The translations under genes were made by a program, and so were the position numbers. This document shows, one piece after another, positions 54,456 to 62,595 of a DNA stretch of 64,000 nt (the stretch's first letter is position 1; every line of letters starts with the position of its first letter). The DNA lies in NCBI GenBank assembly GCA_024653215.1, contig JANLFU010000002.1:211337-275336 (forward strand), given 5' to 3'. Below the pieces are notes generated by a model. That model was not told the DNA's origin and searched no databases. It saw only the letters and a program-made list of their open reading frames with translations. This stretch comes from Candidatus Saccharicenans sp. GTDB lineage: Bacteria; Acidobacteriota; Aminicenantia; Aminicenantales; Saccharicenantaceae.

Positions 54456-55010
54456 ATGGTTAGCATGGGAAGAAGGACTGCGAACCTGTTGCTGGTGTTC
54501 CTGGCCTGTTCGGTCTGCCTGCTGGCTTCAGGGCAGGATGAACTGAAGGCCAGGTACGACCCCATCATTCAGAAACTGGCGGCCAGGCACGGAGTTCCCG
54601 CCGACCTGGTCCATGCCGTGATCAAGGCCGAATCCAATTATGACCAGTTCGCCGTTTCGCCCAAGGGGGCCCTGGGCCTGATGCAGCTGATGCCGGAAAC
54701 GGCCATGAAATACGGGGTCCTGAATGTCCTGGACCCGGAACAGAACATAGAAGGCGGGATCAAGTACTTAAAGGACCTTATCAAGCAATACAAGGGTGAC
54801 CGGAACCTGGTTCTTTCTGCCTACAACGCCGGGCAGGGGGCCGTGGAAAAACACAACGGTGTTCCGCCCTATCCCGAAACCAGGACTTACCTGAAGAGGG
54901 TCGAGTACACGAATCGCTATATAAAGACCAAAACTATCATTTACCGTTTTTACGATGAGAACGGCCGGCTGTGCGTGACCAATAATCCTTATTACCTGCC
55001 CAGAAAATAG
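54456..55010 (+). CDS. Exported lytic transglycosylase (SLT domain)
   Basis: This 184-residue protein cleaves peptidoglycan glycan strands. After a signal peptide (about 7-23, LLLVFLACSVCLLASG) comes the family 1 SLT domain: AVIKAESNYDQFAVSPKGA with the catalytic Glu, LGLMQLMPETA, NIEGGIKYLKDL and VLSAYNAGQGAV. The C-terminus ends after a Tyr-rich strand. It might act at the envelope, for example for pilus passage, since it lies in the same direction as the pilT-like gene. The ribosome site is weak, and ATG 54465 is an alternative start. Confidence 0.9.
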   Translation: MVSMGRRTANLLLVFLACSVCLLASGQDELKARYDPIIQKLAARHGVPADLVHAVIKAESNYDQFAVSPKGALGLMQLMPETAMKYGVLNVLDPEQNIEGGIKYLKDLIKQYKGDRNLVLSAYNAGQGAVEKHNGVPPYPETRTYLKRVEYTNRYIKTKTIIYRFYDENGRLCVTNNPYYLPRK

Positions 55011-55023
55011 TCCTGCCAGAACT

Positions 55024-55974
55024 TCAGCTTTTTTTGAGGAATCCCTTGACCTGGAGGCTGCCTGGCATTATTTCAAAAGAAGCCGGCAGGCTGCCCACCT
55101 GTTCACCGTCCAGCTCGATCAGCACCGGTTCCGGACGTAGCGGGGTGACCATGACTTTCTGGCCACGCCACATGGATACCTTATGGTAATTGAGGTGGCT
55201 GCCGTTGATCAATTTCCAGCCGTGCAGGCAGAATTCCAGGAAACTCAGGCTCTTGACCAGGATGATGTCGAACAGGCTGTCATCCAGGCGGGCCCGCGGG
55301 GCGACTCTCATTCCCTTGCCAAAAATCTGGCCGTTGGCAATGGCTCCGATCAGGTACCGGCCGGAGGTCCCTTCCCGGTCGTCAATGGAAATTCTCACCT
55401 CGTGTCCCTTGAACGAAAGCATGGACTCTATCAGGCAGCGGACATAGGAAGAGGCCTTTCTCTTCAGCCTTTCCTCGTTTACTCTTCTGACCACCTCGCC
55501 ACCCAGGCCAAAATCAGCGATGTTAAGGAAATAACGGCTATCCAATTGACCTTCAGGACCGGTGAAACTGACCCGGCCCACGTCGATCGGTTGGTCCGGC
55601 GCTTCCGAAATAAACTTGACCGCGTTTTTAAGGTTTCTCGGGATATTCAGGCTGCGGGTCAGGTCGCAGCCGGTGCCCGAGGGAACAATACCCAGGCTGG
55701 CCTCCGGGTTGATGGCTTTCTGGTTGTCAAAAAAACCGTTGGCAATTTCATTGACCGTGCCGTCCCCGCCCACCCCGATCAGCAGTTCGGTTCCTTCCTT
55801 CAGGGCTTCCCGGGCCAGCTCGGTGGCCTGGAAGGGCTTTTCGGTGAAATCATACTTGAATTCCTTGAAAAAGCTCTTCAGGCTTTCCTTGATCTCCAGC
55901 CAGCGCTGCCTGGTGCGGCCCTGGTTAGAGGCCGGGTTGACTATCACCCGGGTTTTGAGGAGTTTGCGTTTCAT
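55024..55974 (-). CDS. Diacylglycerol kinase family lipid kinase (YegS-like)
   Basis: This 316-residue cytosolic or membrane-associated enzyme would phosphorylate a lipid such as diacylglycerol. Motifs: RVIVNPASNQGR at the start, the ATP-binding GVGGDGTVNEIANG, VPSGTGCDLTRSL, and the later acidic PIDVGRVSF and LIELDGEQVGSLP segments. ATG 55974 or GTG 55983 may be the start. The gene overlaps the 3' end of the upstream membrane-protein gene by about 50 nt, so they are probably one operon. Confidence 0.9.
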   Translation of the reverse strand: MKRKLLKTRVIVNPASNQGRTRQRWLEIKESLKSFFKEFKYDFTEKPFQATELAREALKEGTELLIGVGGDGTVNEIANGFFDNQKAINPEASLGIVPSGTGCDLTRSLNIPRNLKNAVKFISEAPDQPIDVGRVSFTGPEGQLDSRYFLNIADFGLGGEVVRRVNEERLKRKASSYVRCLIESMLSFKGHEVRISIDDREGTSGRYLIGAIANGQIFGKGMRVAPRARLDDSLFDIILVKSLSFLEFCLHGWKLINGSHLNYHKVSMWRGQKVMVTPLRPEPVLIELDGEQVGSLPASFEIMPGSLQVKGFLKKS

Positions 55975-56455
55975 TTTTAGCACCCTTGGAAGGTTTGAAG
56001 AGGGAGAAGCCGATCAGCCCGCCCAGCGCCCCCAGAAGGGCGAAGATAATTGAGGTTAGAAGCAGGCTCAGAAAAAAGGTAAAGGGGTTCCAGCCCTGCT
56101 GGCCGATTTCAGTCCATTTTTCCCAGCCCGGCGGCATCTCGTCAGCAAACCTGGCCAGGCTTTCTAAGAATCTCTTGTTCCAGTTAAGGAAGTAGCCGGC
56201 AAGAGGAATTCTTATGATGAGGCTGATGACGGCACCAAACACTCCGGACAGGGCTCCGGTTAACAGTCCGTCGCCTACCTGGTAAGAGGTTGATTGCTTG
56301 GAGGCCCTGTCGGATAAAAGGTAGGTGGCCAGCACTCCGCCGGCCAGGACCCAGAGGCAACAGAGACAGTGAAAAAAGGGAATGGATGAGAGTATACCGG
56401 CCAGGGCCCCACCGACCAGGGCTGGCATGACCAGGTCGTTTTCTTTTATGGCCAT
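55925..56455 (-). CDS. Small membrane protein, unknown function
   Basis: This 176-residue protein has hydrophobic segments near 8-25 (LVMPALVGGALAGILSSI), 27-46 (with CLCCLW), 60-85 and 125-148. It has a charged C-terminal tail rich in Gln, Asn, Pro and Lys. I do not recognise a characterised family; the glycine-rich first segments with a Cys cluster recur in small hypothetical membrane proteins. It overlaps the start of the lipid kinase by about 50 nt and may serve the same lipid pathway, which is inference only. A promoter candidate lies upstream at 56484-56512. Confidence 0.65.
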   Translation of the reverse strand: MAIKENDLVMPALVGGALAGILSSIPFFHCLCCLWVLAGGVLATYLLSDRASKQSTSYQVGDGLLTGALSGVFGAVISLIIRIPLAGYFLNWNKRFLESLARFADEMPPGWEKWTEIGQQGWNPFTFFLSLLLTSIIFALLGALGGLIGFSLFKPSKGAKNETQTPQNPGDSQPGL

Positions 56456-56763
56456 TTTTCTTTACTCTGCCTAAAGGCTATTAATTTTACGATTAAACTT
56501 TATTGAATGCAACTTGCAGACAATTATCCTGGTAAGGATCAGTTTGAGAACGGTCCCCCAGGTTCTCGAGAAAACCTGCGATGAAAAGAGCTTTCTCTGA
56601 ACGATAAATTAGATAGATTCGTGCAGAGAAGGTAGCAAGAAAAATGGCTGACAGAGATAATATTTATGTTCTAGATAATAAAGGAGTTAGCTCTTAAACC
56701 AATGTCTTAGTGGTATTCTGATCATTAGATCGGCCTGGGGATTTCTTTGAAGGATGAAAGAGT
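56456..56763. other. Intergenic region, 308 bp, no gene seen
   Basis: This spacer separates two minus-strand genes. It is A/T-rich, with no RNA gene recognised. Only a minus-strand promoter candidate at 56484-56512 is supported. Confidence 0.45.
56484..56512 (-). promoter_or_regulatory. Promoter candidate for the membrane protein/lipid kinase operon
   Basis: On the minus strand, TTGCAT and TAAAAT (5 of 6) are separated by 17 bp. The -35 box is weak. Transcription would begin near 56477, leaving a leader of about 22 nt. Confidence 0.35.
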
Positions 56764-57243
56764 TTACTGGTCTGTTTCTGATTTCCTGGTTCGTTTTAGC
56801 TCGGCCAGGGCCCTGAACCAGAAAACGGGGAGAAAGGCAGCCCACAAAGCTCCGCTGGCCAGCCTGAGGCCCAGCGGTGTCCACCACAACCCGAGAAGAC
56901 CTCCGGTGGCGTCCAAAATCATCGGCCCGGCGGCGACTAAAATAAGGGAAGGCCTGGATTCCAGGCGGTGGACAAGCCGGCGCGGCCACAGTGGATATGA
57001 CAGCGCGCTTATGAAAAAGCCGGCATAAAAACCCAGGCAGCGGCTGCAGACGGCCAGGGGCCGGCCGAGCCAGAAAAAACAACGCTCGGCCTTCTGGTGG
57101 CAGACGGAAGAGAAGAGATGATAGATGAATGCAGACCAGGCCGGGTTTTTTTCCTGAAGGAATGGAGCCAGGAATATCCCTGCCAGAATCAAGCCCGACA
57201 GAAAGACCGTGGCCAACCAGAACCGACTCTGGGTTCGATTCAT
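56764..57243 (-). CDS. DUF2085 membrane protein
   Basis: This 159-residue membrane protein has about four hydrophobic segments. It has the DUF2085 signature: FSSVCHQKAERC followed by LAVCSRCLGFYAG, with conserved Cys and His. The function of DUF2085 is unknown. I chose ATG 57243 over GTG 57252. It is divergent from the trypsin-fold/TPR gene, with 95 bp between start codons. Confidence 0.85.
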   Translation of the reverse strand: MNRTQSRFWLATVFLSGLILAGIFLAPFLQEKNPAWSAFIYHLFSSVCHQKAERCFFWLGRPLAVCSRCLGFYAGFFISALSYPLWPRRLVHRLESRPSLILVAAGPMILDATGGLLGLWWTPLGLRLASGALWAAFLPVFWFRALAELKRTRKSETDQ

Positions 57244-57280
57244 TCCACTCACTCGCCTGAATTCTGTAAGAATAAAATGT

Positions 57281-57308
57281 TTGACACGATGATTAAAGAT
57301 AATATAAA
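57281..57308 (+). promoter_or_regulatory. Sigma-70 promoter for the trypsin-fold/TPR gene
   Basis: TTGACA (57281-57286, perfect) and TATAAA (57303-57308, 5 of 6) are separated by 16 bp. Transcription would start near 57315, leaving a leader of about 24 nt. This is one of the best promoters in the window. Confidence 0.65.
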
Positions 57309-57338
57309 TTTTTCTCAGATGGAATGGAAGGAGGCGTG

Positions 57339-59174
57339 ATGAGAAAAAAACGTCTCGTCTTTTCTGCCCTTATTTTATTTACTTTATTTCTCTGTCAGAC
57401 GTGGTCTGCAGCTCAACCGCAGGAAGCTGTTGATATACTGGGAAAGGCTTCGGCCGGCGTGGTTACTTTCAAGGCCTGGGATAACAGCAAGAATGTGGTG
57501 GGTGAGGGCACGGGGTTTGCCCTCGCAGAAAACCTGGTCGTGGTGCCCTACCATCTTATCTCCCAGGCCACCGAAGCTGAAGTGACCAGCATTTCGGGGA
57601 AGAGCGGGAAAGTGGAAGCCCTGGTGGCCACCTACAAGGACTACGACCTGGCCCTGGTCAGAATTAAAGGCAAGGTCAACGGGTTATCTCTGGGAGTTTC
57701 AACCGGCCTGAAGGCCGGGGATAGGCTTTTTGCCCTGAGTGAAATTTCCGGGCAGGTGATTATCACCGAGGGCAACCTGAGAAACTGGCTGGAAATTTCT
57801 CCTGGCAGGCTCAGGGTGATGGAAGTAACCATGAATCTGGAAAAACCCGCCTGCGGGGCCCCCATTTTTGATGTCCAGGGACAGGTGGTCGGGGTGGCCC
57901 TGGTGTTCGGGGCCGGAGTCAAGTTCGGGGTTCCGGTGGAAGCGGTTTCAGCCATGAATACCCAGGCCAAGGGCCAGGATTTGAAGGGTGCGGCCAAGGA
58001 AAATTACCTGGAGCAGGCCGAGGGCAGTTTCCTGGTCGGCAAGTCAGCCGCCCTCATGAACGAACCGGGAATGGGCAGCGTCTATCTGGAAAAATATCTC
58101 AAGTTCAAGCCGGATGACCTGGAAGGTTATGTGCTTCTCGGGCAATCATATTTCAAACTGGGGAATACGACCGAAAGCTACAAGAATTTTGCCAAGGCCC
58201 TTCTCCTGAACCCGGACCACGCCCAGGCACTTTATGGAATGGGGTTGACCCAGCTAAGGGAAAGGAAGTTCAAGGAAGCGGCCGAATTTCTGGAAAAAGC
58301 CATCAGCAACCGGGTTGAGTCGAAAGAAATATATTTTGAACTGGGCACAGCCTACGAGGAGTTACAGGACCTGGCCCGGGCGGCTGAAAACTATGAAAAA
58401 TATGCCAGGAGCGGGCCGGCCAATCCCTTTCCGGCCTGGCTGAAACTGGCCCAGACCTACCAGAGGCTCAACCAGCCGGAAAAGGCCATCGCCGCCTTCC
58501 GGGAAGCCCTGAAGATAAATCCTGATGACATTAACTGCAATTATAACCTGGCCAAGATGCTGGCCGAAACCAACCAGCTGGCCGAGGCCGAAGAGGTCTT
58601 CAAGAAACTGGCCACCAGGAACCAGCGTGATGCCATAACCTATTACGGCCAGATCATGCAGATGTACGACCGGGCCCAGAACTATGAAAAGGCGGTTGAG
58701 GCGGCCAGGAAAATAGTGGAGATAAATCCGAAAAACGAGGTGGCCCTGTATAACCTGGCCATCATGTATGACCGGCTGGGCAAACTGGAGGAAGCGGCCA
58801 GCACCCTGAATGAGTGCCTGGCAGTCAAGAGTGACTACACCCATGCCTGGTTCAACCTGGGCATAGTTTATGACAAGATGAAGAAACATGCCGAGGCGGT
58901 GGAAGCTTTCAAGAAGTACACTGCCCTGGCTCCGGATGACCCCAGCGGCTGGCTGAACATCGGGCTGGAATACATGCTGATGAAGGACTTCGAAAAGGCC
59001 CTGCCCAACCTGGAGAAGAGCGTTTCCCTCAATCCCAACAATGCCGTGGCCCAGTATAACCTCGGTATAACCTACATCAACCTCAAGGATAACTACAGTG
59101 CCCGGGAAGTCCTGAAGACCCTGCAGCGGCTGGACCAGAACCTGGCCGGCCGGCTGGCCAAGCTGATCAAGTAA
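57339..59174 (+). CDS. Trypsin-fold peptidase-like domain fused to TPRs, Cys at the nucleophile position
   Basis: This 611-residue protein has a signal peptide (about 5-22). Residues about 30-210 form a trypsin/DegP-like fold: H72 in VVPYHLIS, D103 in YDLALVRI, and the nucleophile loop KPACGAPIF with C172 where the usual motif is GNSGGP. The triad would be His-Asp-Cys. After that come about ten tetratricopeptide repeats to the C-terminus, with NLA..Y...GK.EEA patterns. There is no PDZ domain. I chose ATG 57339 because GGAGG lies upstream; the ATG at 57324 precedes the ribosome site. It might be a cysteine-type protease or an inactive binding module. Confidence 0.82.
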   Translation: MRKKRLVFSALILFTLFLCQTWSAAQPQEAVDILGKASAGVVTFKAWDNSKNVVGEGTGFALAENLVVVPYHLISQATEAEVTSISGKSGKVEALVATYKDYDLALVRIKGKVNGLSLGVSTGLKAGDRLFALSEISGQVIITEGNLRNWLEISPGRLRVMEVTMNLEKPACGAPIFDVQGQVVGVALVFGAGVKFGVPVEAVSAMNTQAKGQDLKGAAKENYLEQAEGSFLVGKSAALMNEPGMGSVYLEKYLKFKPDDLEGYVLLGQSYFKLGNTTESYKNFAKALLLNPDHAQALYGMGLTQLRERKFKEAAEFLEKAISNRVESKEIYFELGTAYEELQDLARAAENYEKYARSGPANPFPAWLKLAQTYQRLNQPEKAIAAFREALKINPDDINCNYNLAKMLAETNQLAEAEEVFKKLATRNQRDAITYYGQIMQMYDRAQNYEKAVEAARKIVEINPKNEVALYNLAIMYDRLGKLEEAASTLNECLAVKSDYTHAWFNLGIVYDKMKKHAEAVEAFKKYTALAPDDPSGWLNIGLEYMLMKDFEKALPNLEKSVSLNPNNAVAQYNLGITYINLKDNYSAREVLKTLQRLDQNLAGRLAKLIK

Positions 59175-59182
59175 TCTCCTGA

Positions 59183-59211
59183 TTGACTGACAGGCAAAAG
59201 TATGGTATTTT
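59183..59211 (+). promoter_or_regulatory. Promoter candidate for tRNA-Leu (and tig)
   Basis: TTGACT (59183-59188, 5 of 6) and TGG-extended TATTTT (59206-59211, 4 of 6) are separated by 17 bp. Transcription would begin near 59218, 43 nt before the mature tRNA. The tig gene may be read from the same start. Confidence 0.45.
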
Positions 59212-59260
59212 TTAATCTCAATCCGCACAGGCAATCAGATCACCATAAGATAATTCAGCT

Positions 59261-59345
59261 GGGCAGGTGGCGGAATTGGCAGACGCACTAGGCTTAGGAC
59301 CTAGTTCCTGAATAAGGAGTGCGGGTTCGATTCCCGCTCTGCCCA
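59261..59345 (+). tRNA. tRNA-Leu (anticodon UAG)
   Basis: This 85-nt tRNA has a 7-bp acceptor stem (GGGCAGG with TCTGCCC, last pair G-U) and discriminator A. The anticodon stem is CTAGG/CCTAG with loop CTTAGGA and anticodon TAG at 59295-59297. A long variable arm (TTCCTGAATAAGGAG) marks it as class II. The T arm is GCGGG-TTCGATT-CCCGC. The next bases are TTC, so the 3' CCA is not encoded and must be added by tRNA nucleotidyltransferase. It lies between the TPR gene and tig. Confidence 0.95.
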
Positions 59346-59420
59346 TTCCCAGCATCCAGGAGCCTGAATCCACCCCAACCGGGCTGACGGCCGGGGTAAA
59401 TTTATAACCAGAGGATAATG

Positions 59421-60698
59421 ATGGAAAACAACACCAACCAGGAAAGGCTGAAAGTGGTCAGTCCCACGGTCCGGGAACTGGACCTGGAAATTTCTCCGGA
59501 GGCGGTTAAAAAAGAATACGAAAAGGTGCTCAGGGATTACGTGGCCCGGGTCAAATTACCCGGTTTCAGGAAGGGCTATGCCCCCCGGGACATGGTGCAG
59601 AGGATGTTTGAAGCTGAAATAAAAGAAGCGGTCCTGGACAACCTCATTCCCGATAACCTGAGACAGGAGCTGGAAAACCTGAAGGTAGTTCCGGTCAACG
59701 TGCCCACGGTCAAATCGGTGGATTTCAGCCTGGATGGGGGAGTCCGGTACCAGGTGTCCTTTGAGGTTTGGCCCGAGTTTGAGCTGCCGGCCGATTACCT
59801 GGAGAAAAAGGTAGAGAAGGAGAAGGTCCAGCTGGATGAGGCCGAAGTCGAAGCTGTGCTTAACCGGCTCCGGGAAAACGCGGCCGAGTACCTGCCGGTG
59901 TCTGAACGCGGAGTGCAGGCTGGAGATTACGTGGTCATCGAGATCCAGGGCAAGGATGCGGCCACCAAGAAGTTCATGCCGGTGGAAAAGGTGGTGGTGC
60001 TGGCCGGCCATGCCGATAACGAACCGCAACTGAACGAGGTCCTGCCGGGACTCAAGCCGGGGGACGAGAAGAATTTCACGGTCAAGTATCCTCCCGACTA
60101 CCGCCAGAAGAAGTTTGCCGGGAAAGAAATTGAGTACAGGCTGAAAGTTCTGGAGATAAAAGAGAAAAAGCTGCCCGAGCTCAACGATGAGTTTGCCAAG
60201 CTGGTAGATGACGTGGAAAACCTGGAAGCCCTGAAGGAGAAAATTCGCCAGGACCTGGTCAAGCACCGGGAGGAGGAAGCCCGGGATAAAGCCATAAACC
60301 AGTACCTGGAAAAACTGGCCACAGAGATAAACCTGGTCATCCCCGAGAGCATGGTCAAGGAAGAGGCCCAGGCCATAATCGGGCGCCAGTTCCGAGAGGA
60401 GGAACTGAAAAAGATTCCCAATGAACTCTGGCCCGGCCTGCTGGAACAGGCCCGGAAACAGGCAGAGGCCAACCTTAAGAATCATATTCTGCTGCGCAAG
60501 ATTGCCGCCCGGGAAGGACTGCAGGTCACGGCCGAGGAGTTCGAGCAGGAACTTAAGAAGGTATCCGAATCAAGAAATATTCCCCTGGACCAGCTCCAAG
60601 CGGCCCTGGCCCGGGACGGTCGCGACGAGGACTGGAAGATCAACCTGCTCCTGAGAAAAACGGTTGACTTTTTGTCCGGGAGGGTTATAATAGAGTAA
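59421..60698 (+). CDS. tig: Trigger factor (ribosome-associated chaperone)
   Basis: This 425-residue chaperone binds nascent chains at the ribosome exit. It has an N-terminal ribosome-binding domain with GFRKG (residues about 50-54), a PPIase domain (about 150-245, [12 protein letters not shown]), and a C-terminal helical domain. The length is typical. ATG 59421 is preferred over ATG 59418 because GAGG lies 6 nt upstream of the former. It heads tig-clpP-clpX-lon, a common order. The gap to clpP is only 10 nt. Confidence 0.95.
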   Translation: MENNTNQERLKVVSPTVRELDLEISPEAVKKEYEKVLRDYVARVKLPGFRKGYAPRDMVQRMFEAEIKEAVLDNLIPDNLRQELENLKVVPVNVPTVKSVDFSLDGGVRYQVSFEVWPEFELPADYLEKKVEKEKVQLDEAEVEAVLNRLRENAAEYLPVSERGVQAGDYVVIEIQGKDAATKKFMPVEKVVVLAGHADNEPQLNEVLPGLKPGDEKNFTVKYPPDYRQKKFAGKEIEYRLKVLEIKEKKLPELNDEFAKLVDDVENLEALKEKIRQDLVKHREEEARDKAINQYLEKLATEINLVIPESMVKEEAQAIIGRQFREEELKKIPNELWPGLLEQARKQAEANLKNHILLRKIAAREGLQVTAEEFEQELKKVSESRNIPLDQLQAALARDGRDEDWKINLLLRKTVDFLSGRVIIE

Positions 60699-60708
60699 AG
60701 CTTCCCCT

Positions 60709-61305
60709 ATGGCCATAATTCCTTTCGTCATTGAATCCGAGGGGCGCACCGAGCGCGGTTACGATATCTATTCCAGGTTGCTCAAAGACAGGATAATCTT
60801 CCTCGGCACTGAAATAACGGATGAGGTGGCCAACCTGGTAATTGCCCAGTTGTTATACCTCGAGGCCGAAGCCAGCGATAAGGATATTTCCTTGTATATA
60901 AATTCACCGGGAGGCAGCATAACTGCCGGCCTGGCCATTTATGATACCATGCAGTTCATAACTTCACCCGTGACCACCATCTGCCTGGGTCAGGCGGCCA
61001 GCATGGCCGCTGTACTGCTGGCGGCCGGGACGGCCGGCAAGAGATTTGCCCTGCCCAATTCCCGGATCGTCCTTCACCAGCCGTTTGGTGAGTTCCAGGG
61101 CCAGGCCAGCGACCTGGCCATCCAGGCCAAAGAGATTCTGAGGATGCGCGAGAACCTGAACCAGATCCTGGCCAGGCATACCGGGCAGCCCCTGGACAAG
61201 ATACAGGCTGAGGTCGAACGGGATTTCATCATGACTCCTGTTCAGGCCAAGGACTACGGTCTGATTGACCAGATCATCAGTTCCCGTAAGGAAACTCTCG
61301 CCTGA
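60709..61305 (+). CDS. clpP: ATP-dependent Clp protease proteolytic subunit
   Basis: This 198-residue serine protease forms the barrel for ClpX. The triad is S98 (GQAASMAAV), H123 (VLHQPFGEF) and D172 (ERDFIMTP), matching E. coli S97, H122 and D171. The N-terminus [20 protein letters not shown] is typical. It follows tig by 10 nt and precedes clpX by 41 nt. The handle sequence after His reads GEFQGQASD where many homologues have GGAQGQATD. Confidence 0.96.
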   Translation: MAIIPFVIESEGRTERGYDIYSRLLKDRIIFLGTEITDEVANLVIAQLLYLEAEASDKDISLYINSPGGSITAGLAIYDTMQFITSPVTTICLGQAASMAAVLLAAGTAGKRFALPNSRIVLHQPFGEFQGQASDLAIQAKEILRMRENLNQILARHTGQPLDKIQAEVERDFIMTPVQAKDYGLIDQIISSRKETLA

Positions 61306-61346
61306 GCGGCAAAGGCTCCCCGCCGGGAGCAGGTAAGGCATAGAGC

Positions 61347-62594
61347 ATGACAACCAACGAACAGAATGCAGGCACGGTCAAGTGCAGTTTCTGTCACCGG
61401 ACCCAGACCCAGGTCCGGAGACTGATTGCCGGTCCGCAGAAAGTCTATATCTGTGATAACTGCGTGGAGATCGCCCATTCCATCCTGGTTTCCGACCGCC
61501 AGCAGGAACTGGAAATCAAGCAGAAAAAAGAACCCTTCCTGACCCCGGTTCAGATCAAAAAAGCCCTGGACGAATACATCGTCGGCCAGGAAGAAGCCAA
61601 GAAAAAAATATCGGTGGCCGTCTATAACCATTATAAACGCATCAACCAGCCCAGGGGCCAGAGCGAGGTGGAAATAACCAAGAGCAACCTGCTGTTCATC
61701 GGCCCGACGGGAACCGGCAAGACCCTGATGGCCCAGACCCTGGCCAGGTTGCTGTCGGTACCGTTTGCCATAGCCGATGCCACCACCCTGACCGAGGCCG
61801 GCTACGTGGGCGAGGACGTGGAGAACATCATCCTGAAGCTTTTCCAGGCGGCCAAGGGCAACATCGAAAAGACCCAGAAGGGAATCATCTACATCGATGA
61901 AATAGACAAGATCAGCCGCAAGAGCGATAGCCCGTCAATTACCCGGGATGTTTCCGGGGAAGGGGTTCAGCAGGCCCTGCTCAAGATCATCGAAGGCACG
62001 GTGGCCAACGTGCTTCCCCAGGGCGGCCGCAAGCACCCTTACCAGGAGTTCATTCCCGTCGATACTTCTGATATACTGTTTATCTGTGGCGGGGCCTTTA
62101 ACGGCCTGGACAAGATAATAGCCCAGCGCCTGGGCAAGTCCACGGTCGGTTTCAAGTCTGAGATCAAGAAGCTGGTGGACAGCCAGGACATTTACCGCCA
62201 CCTGATGCCGGAGGACCTGATCAAATACGGCCTGATTCCCGAGCTGGTGGGCCGGGTGCCGGTGGTGGCCGTTTTCCATGACCTGGACCGGAACCACCTG
62301 ATCGAAATCCTGACCGGGCCCAAGAACGCCATCATCAAGCAGTACCAGAAGCTGTTTGAGATGGAGGGAGTCGAACTGGAATTTACCGCCGAGGCCCTTC
62401 AGGCCATAGCCGAAAAGTCGATAGAAAAGAAGCTGGGAGCCCGGGGGCTGAGGGCCATAATCGAGGACCTGATGCTCGACCTGATGTTTTACCTGCCGTC
62501 ACAGAAAAAGGAAACCAAGATCGTCATCACCCGGGAGATGGTGGAGGAGCAAAGGCTCAGCTACGAAAAATATAAACAGGTAATGGGAGCGTAA
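61347..62594 (+). CDS. clpX: ClpX ATPase subunit of the Clp protease
   Basis: This 415-residue AAA+ unfoldase feeds substrates to ClpP. It has an N-terminal zinc-binding domain (CSFC and CDNC pairs), Walker A GPTGTGKT, Walker [11 protein letters not shown], pore-1 loop [11 protein letters not shown] and sensor [11 protein letters not shown]. The C-terminal part is complete. It ends 1 nt before the Lon start, so the two are closely coupled. Confidence 0.97.
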   Translation: MTTNEQNAGTVKCSFCHRTQTQVRRLIAGPQKVYICDNCVEIAHSILVSDRQQELEIKQKKEPFLTPVQIKKALDEYIVGQEEAKKKISVAVYNHYKRINQPRGQSEVEITKSNLLFIGPTGTGKTLMAQTLARLLSVPFAIADATTLTEAGYVGEDVENIILKLFQAAKGNIEKTQKGIIYIDEIDKISRKSDSPSITRDVSGEGVQQALLKIIEGTVANVLPQGGRKHPYQEFIPVDTSDILFICGGAFNGLDKIIAQRLGKSTVGFKSEIKKLVDSQDIYRHLMPEDLIKYGLIPELVGRVPVVAVFHDLDRNHLIEILTGPKNAIIKQYQKLFEMEGVELEFTAEALQAIAEKSIEKKLGARGLRAIIEDLMLDLMFYLPSQKKETKIVITREMVEEQRLSYEKYKQVMGA

Positions 62595-62595
62595 C

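Noticed and set aside
59386..59405. ACCCC...GGGGT stem after the tRNA as a terminator
   Set aside because: Five pairs around a 16-nt loop with only a mixed A/T tail is weak, and tig probably needs read-through.
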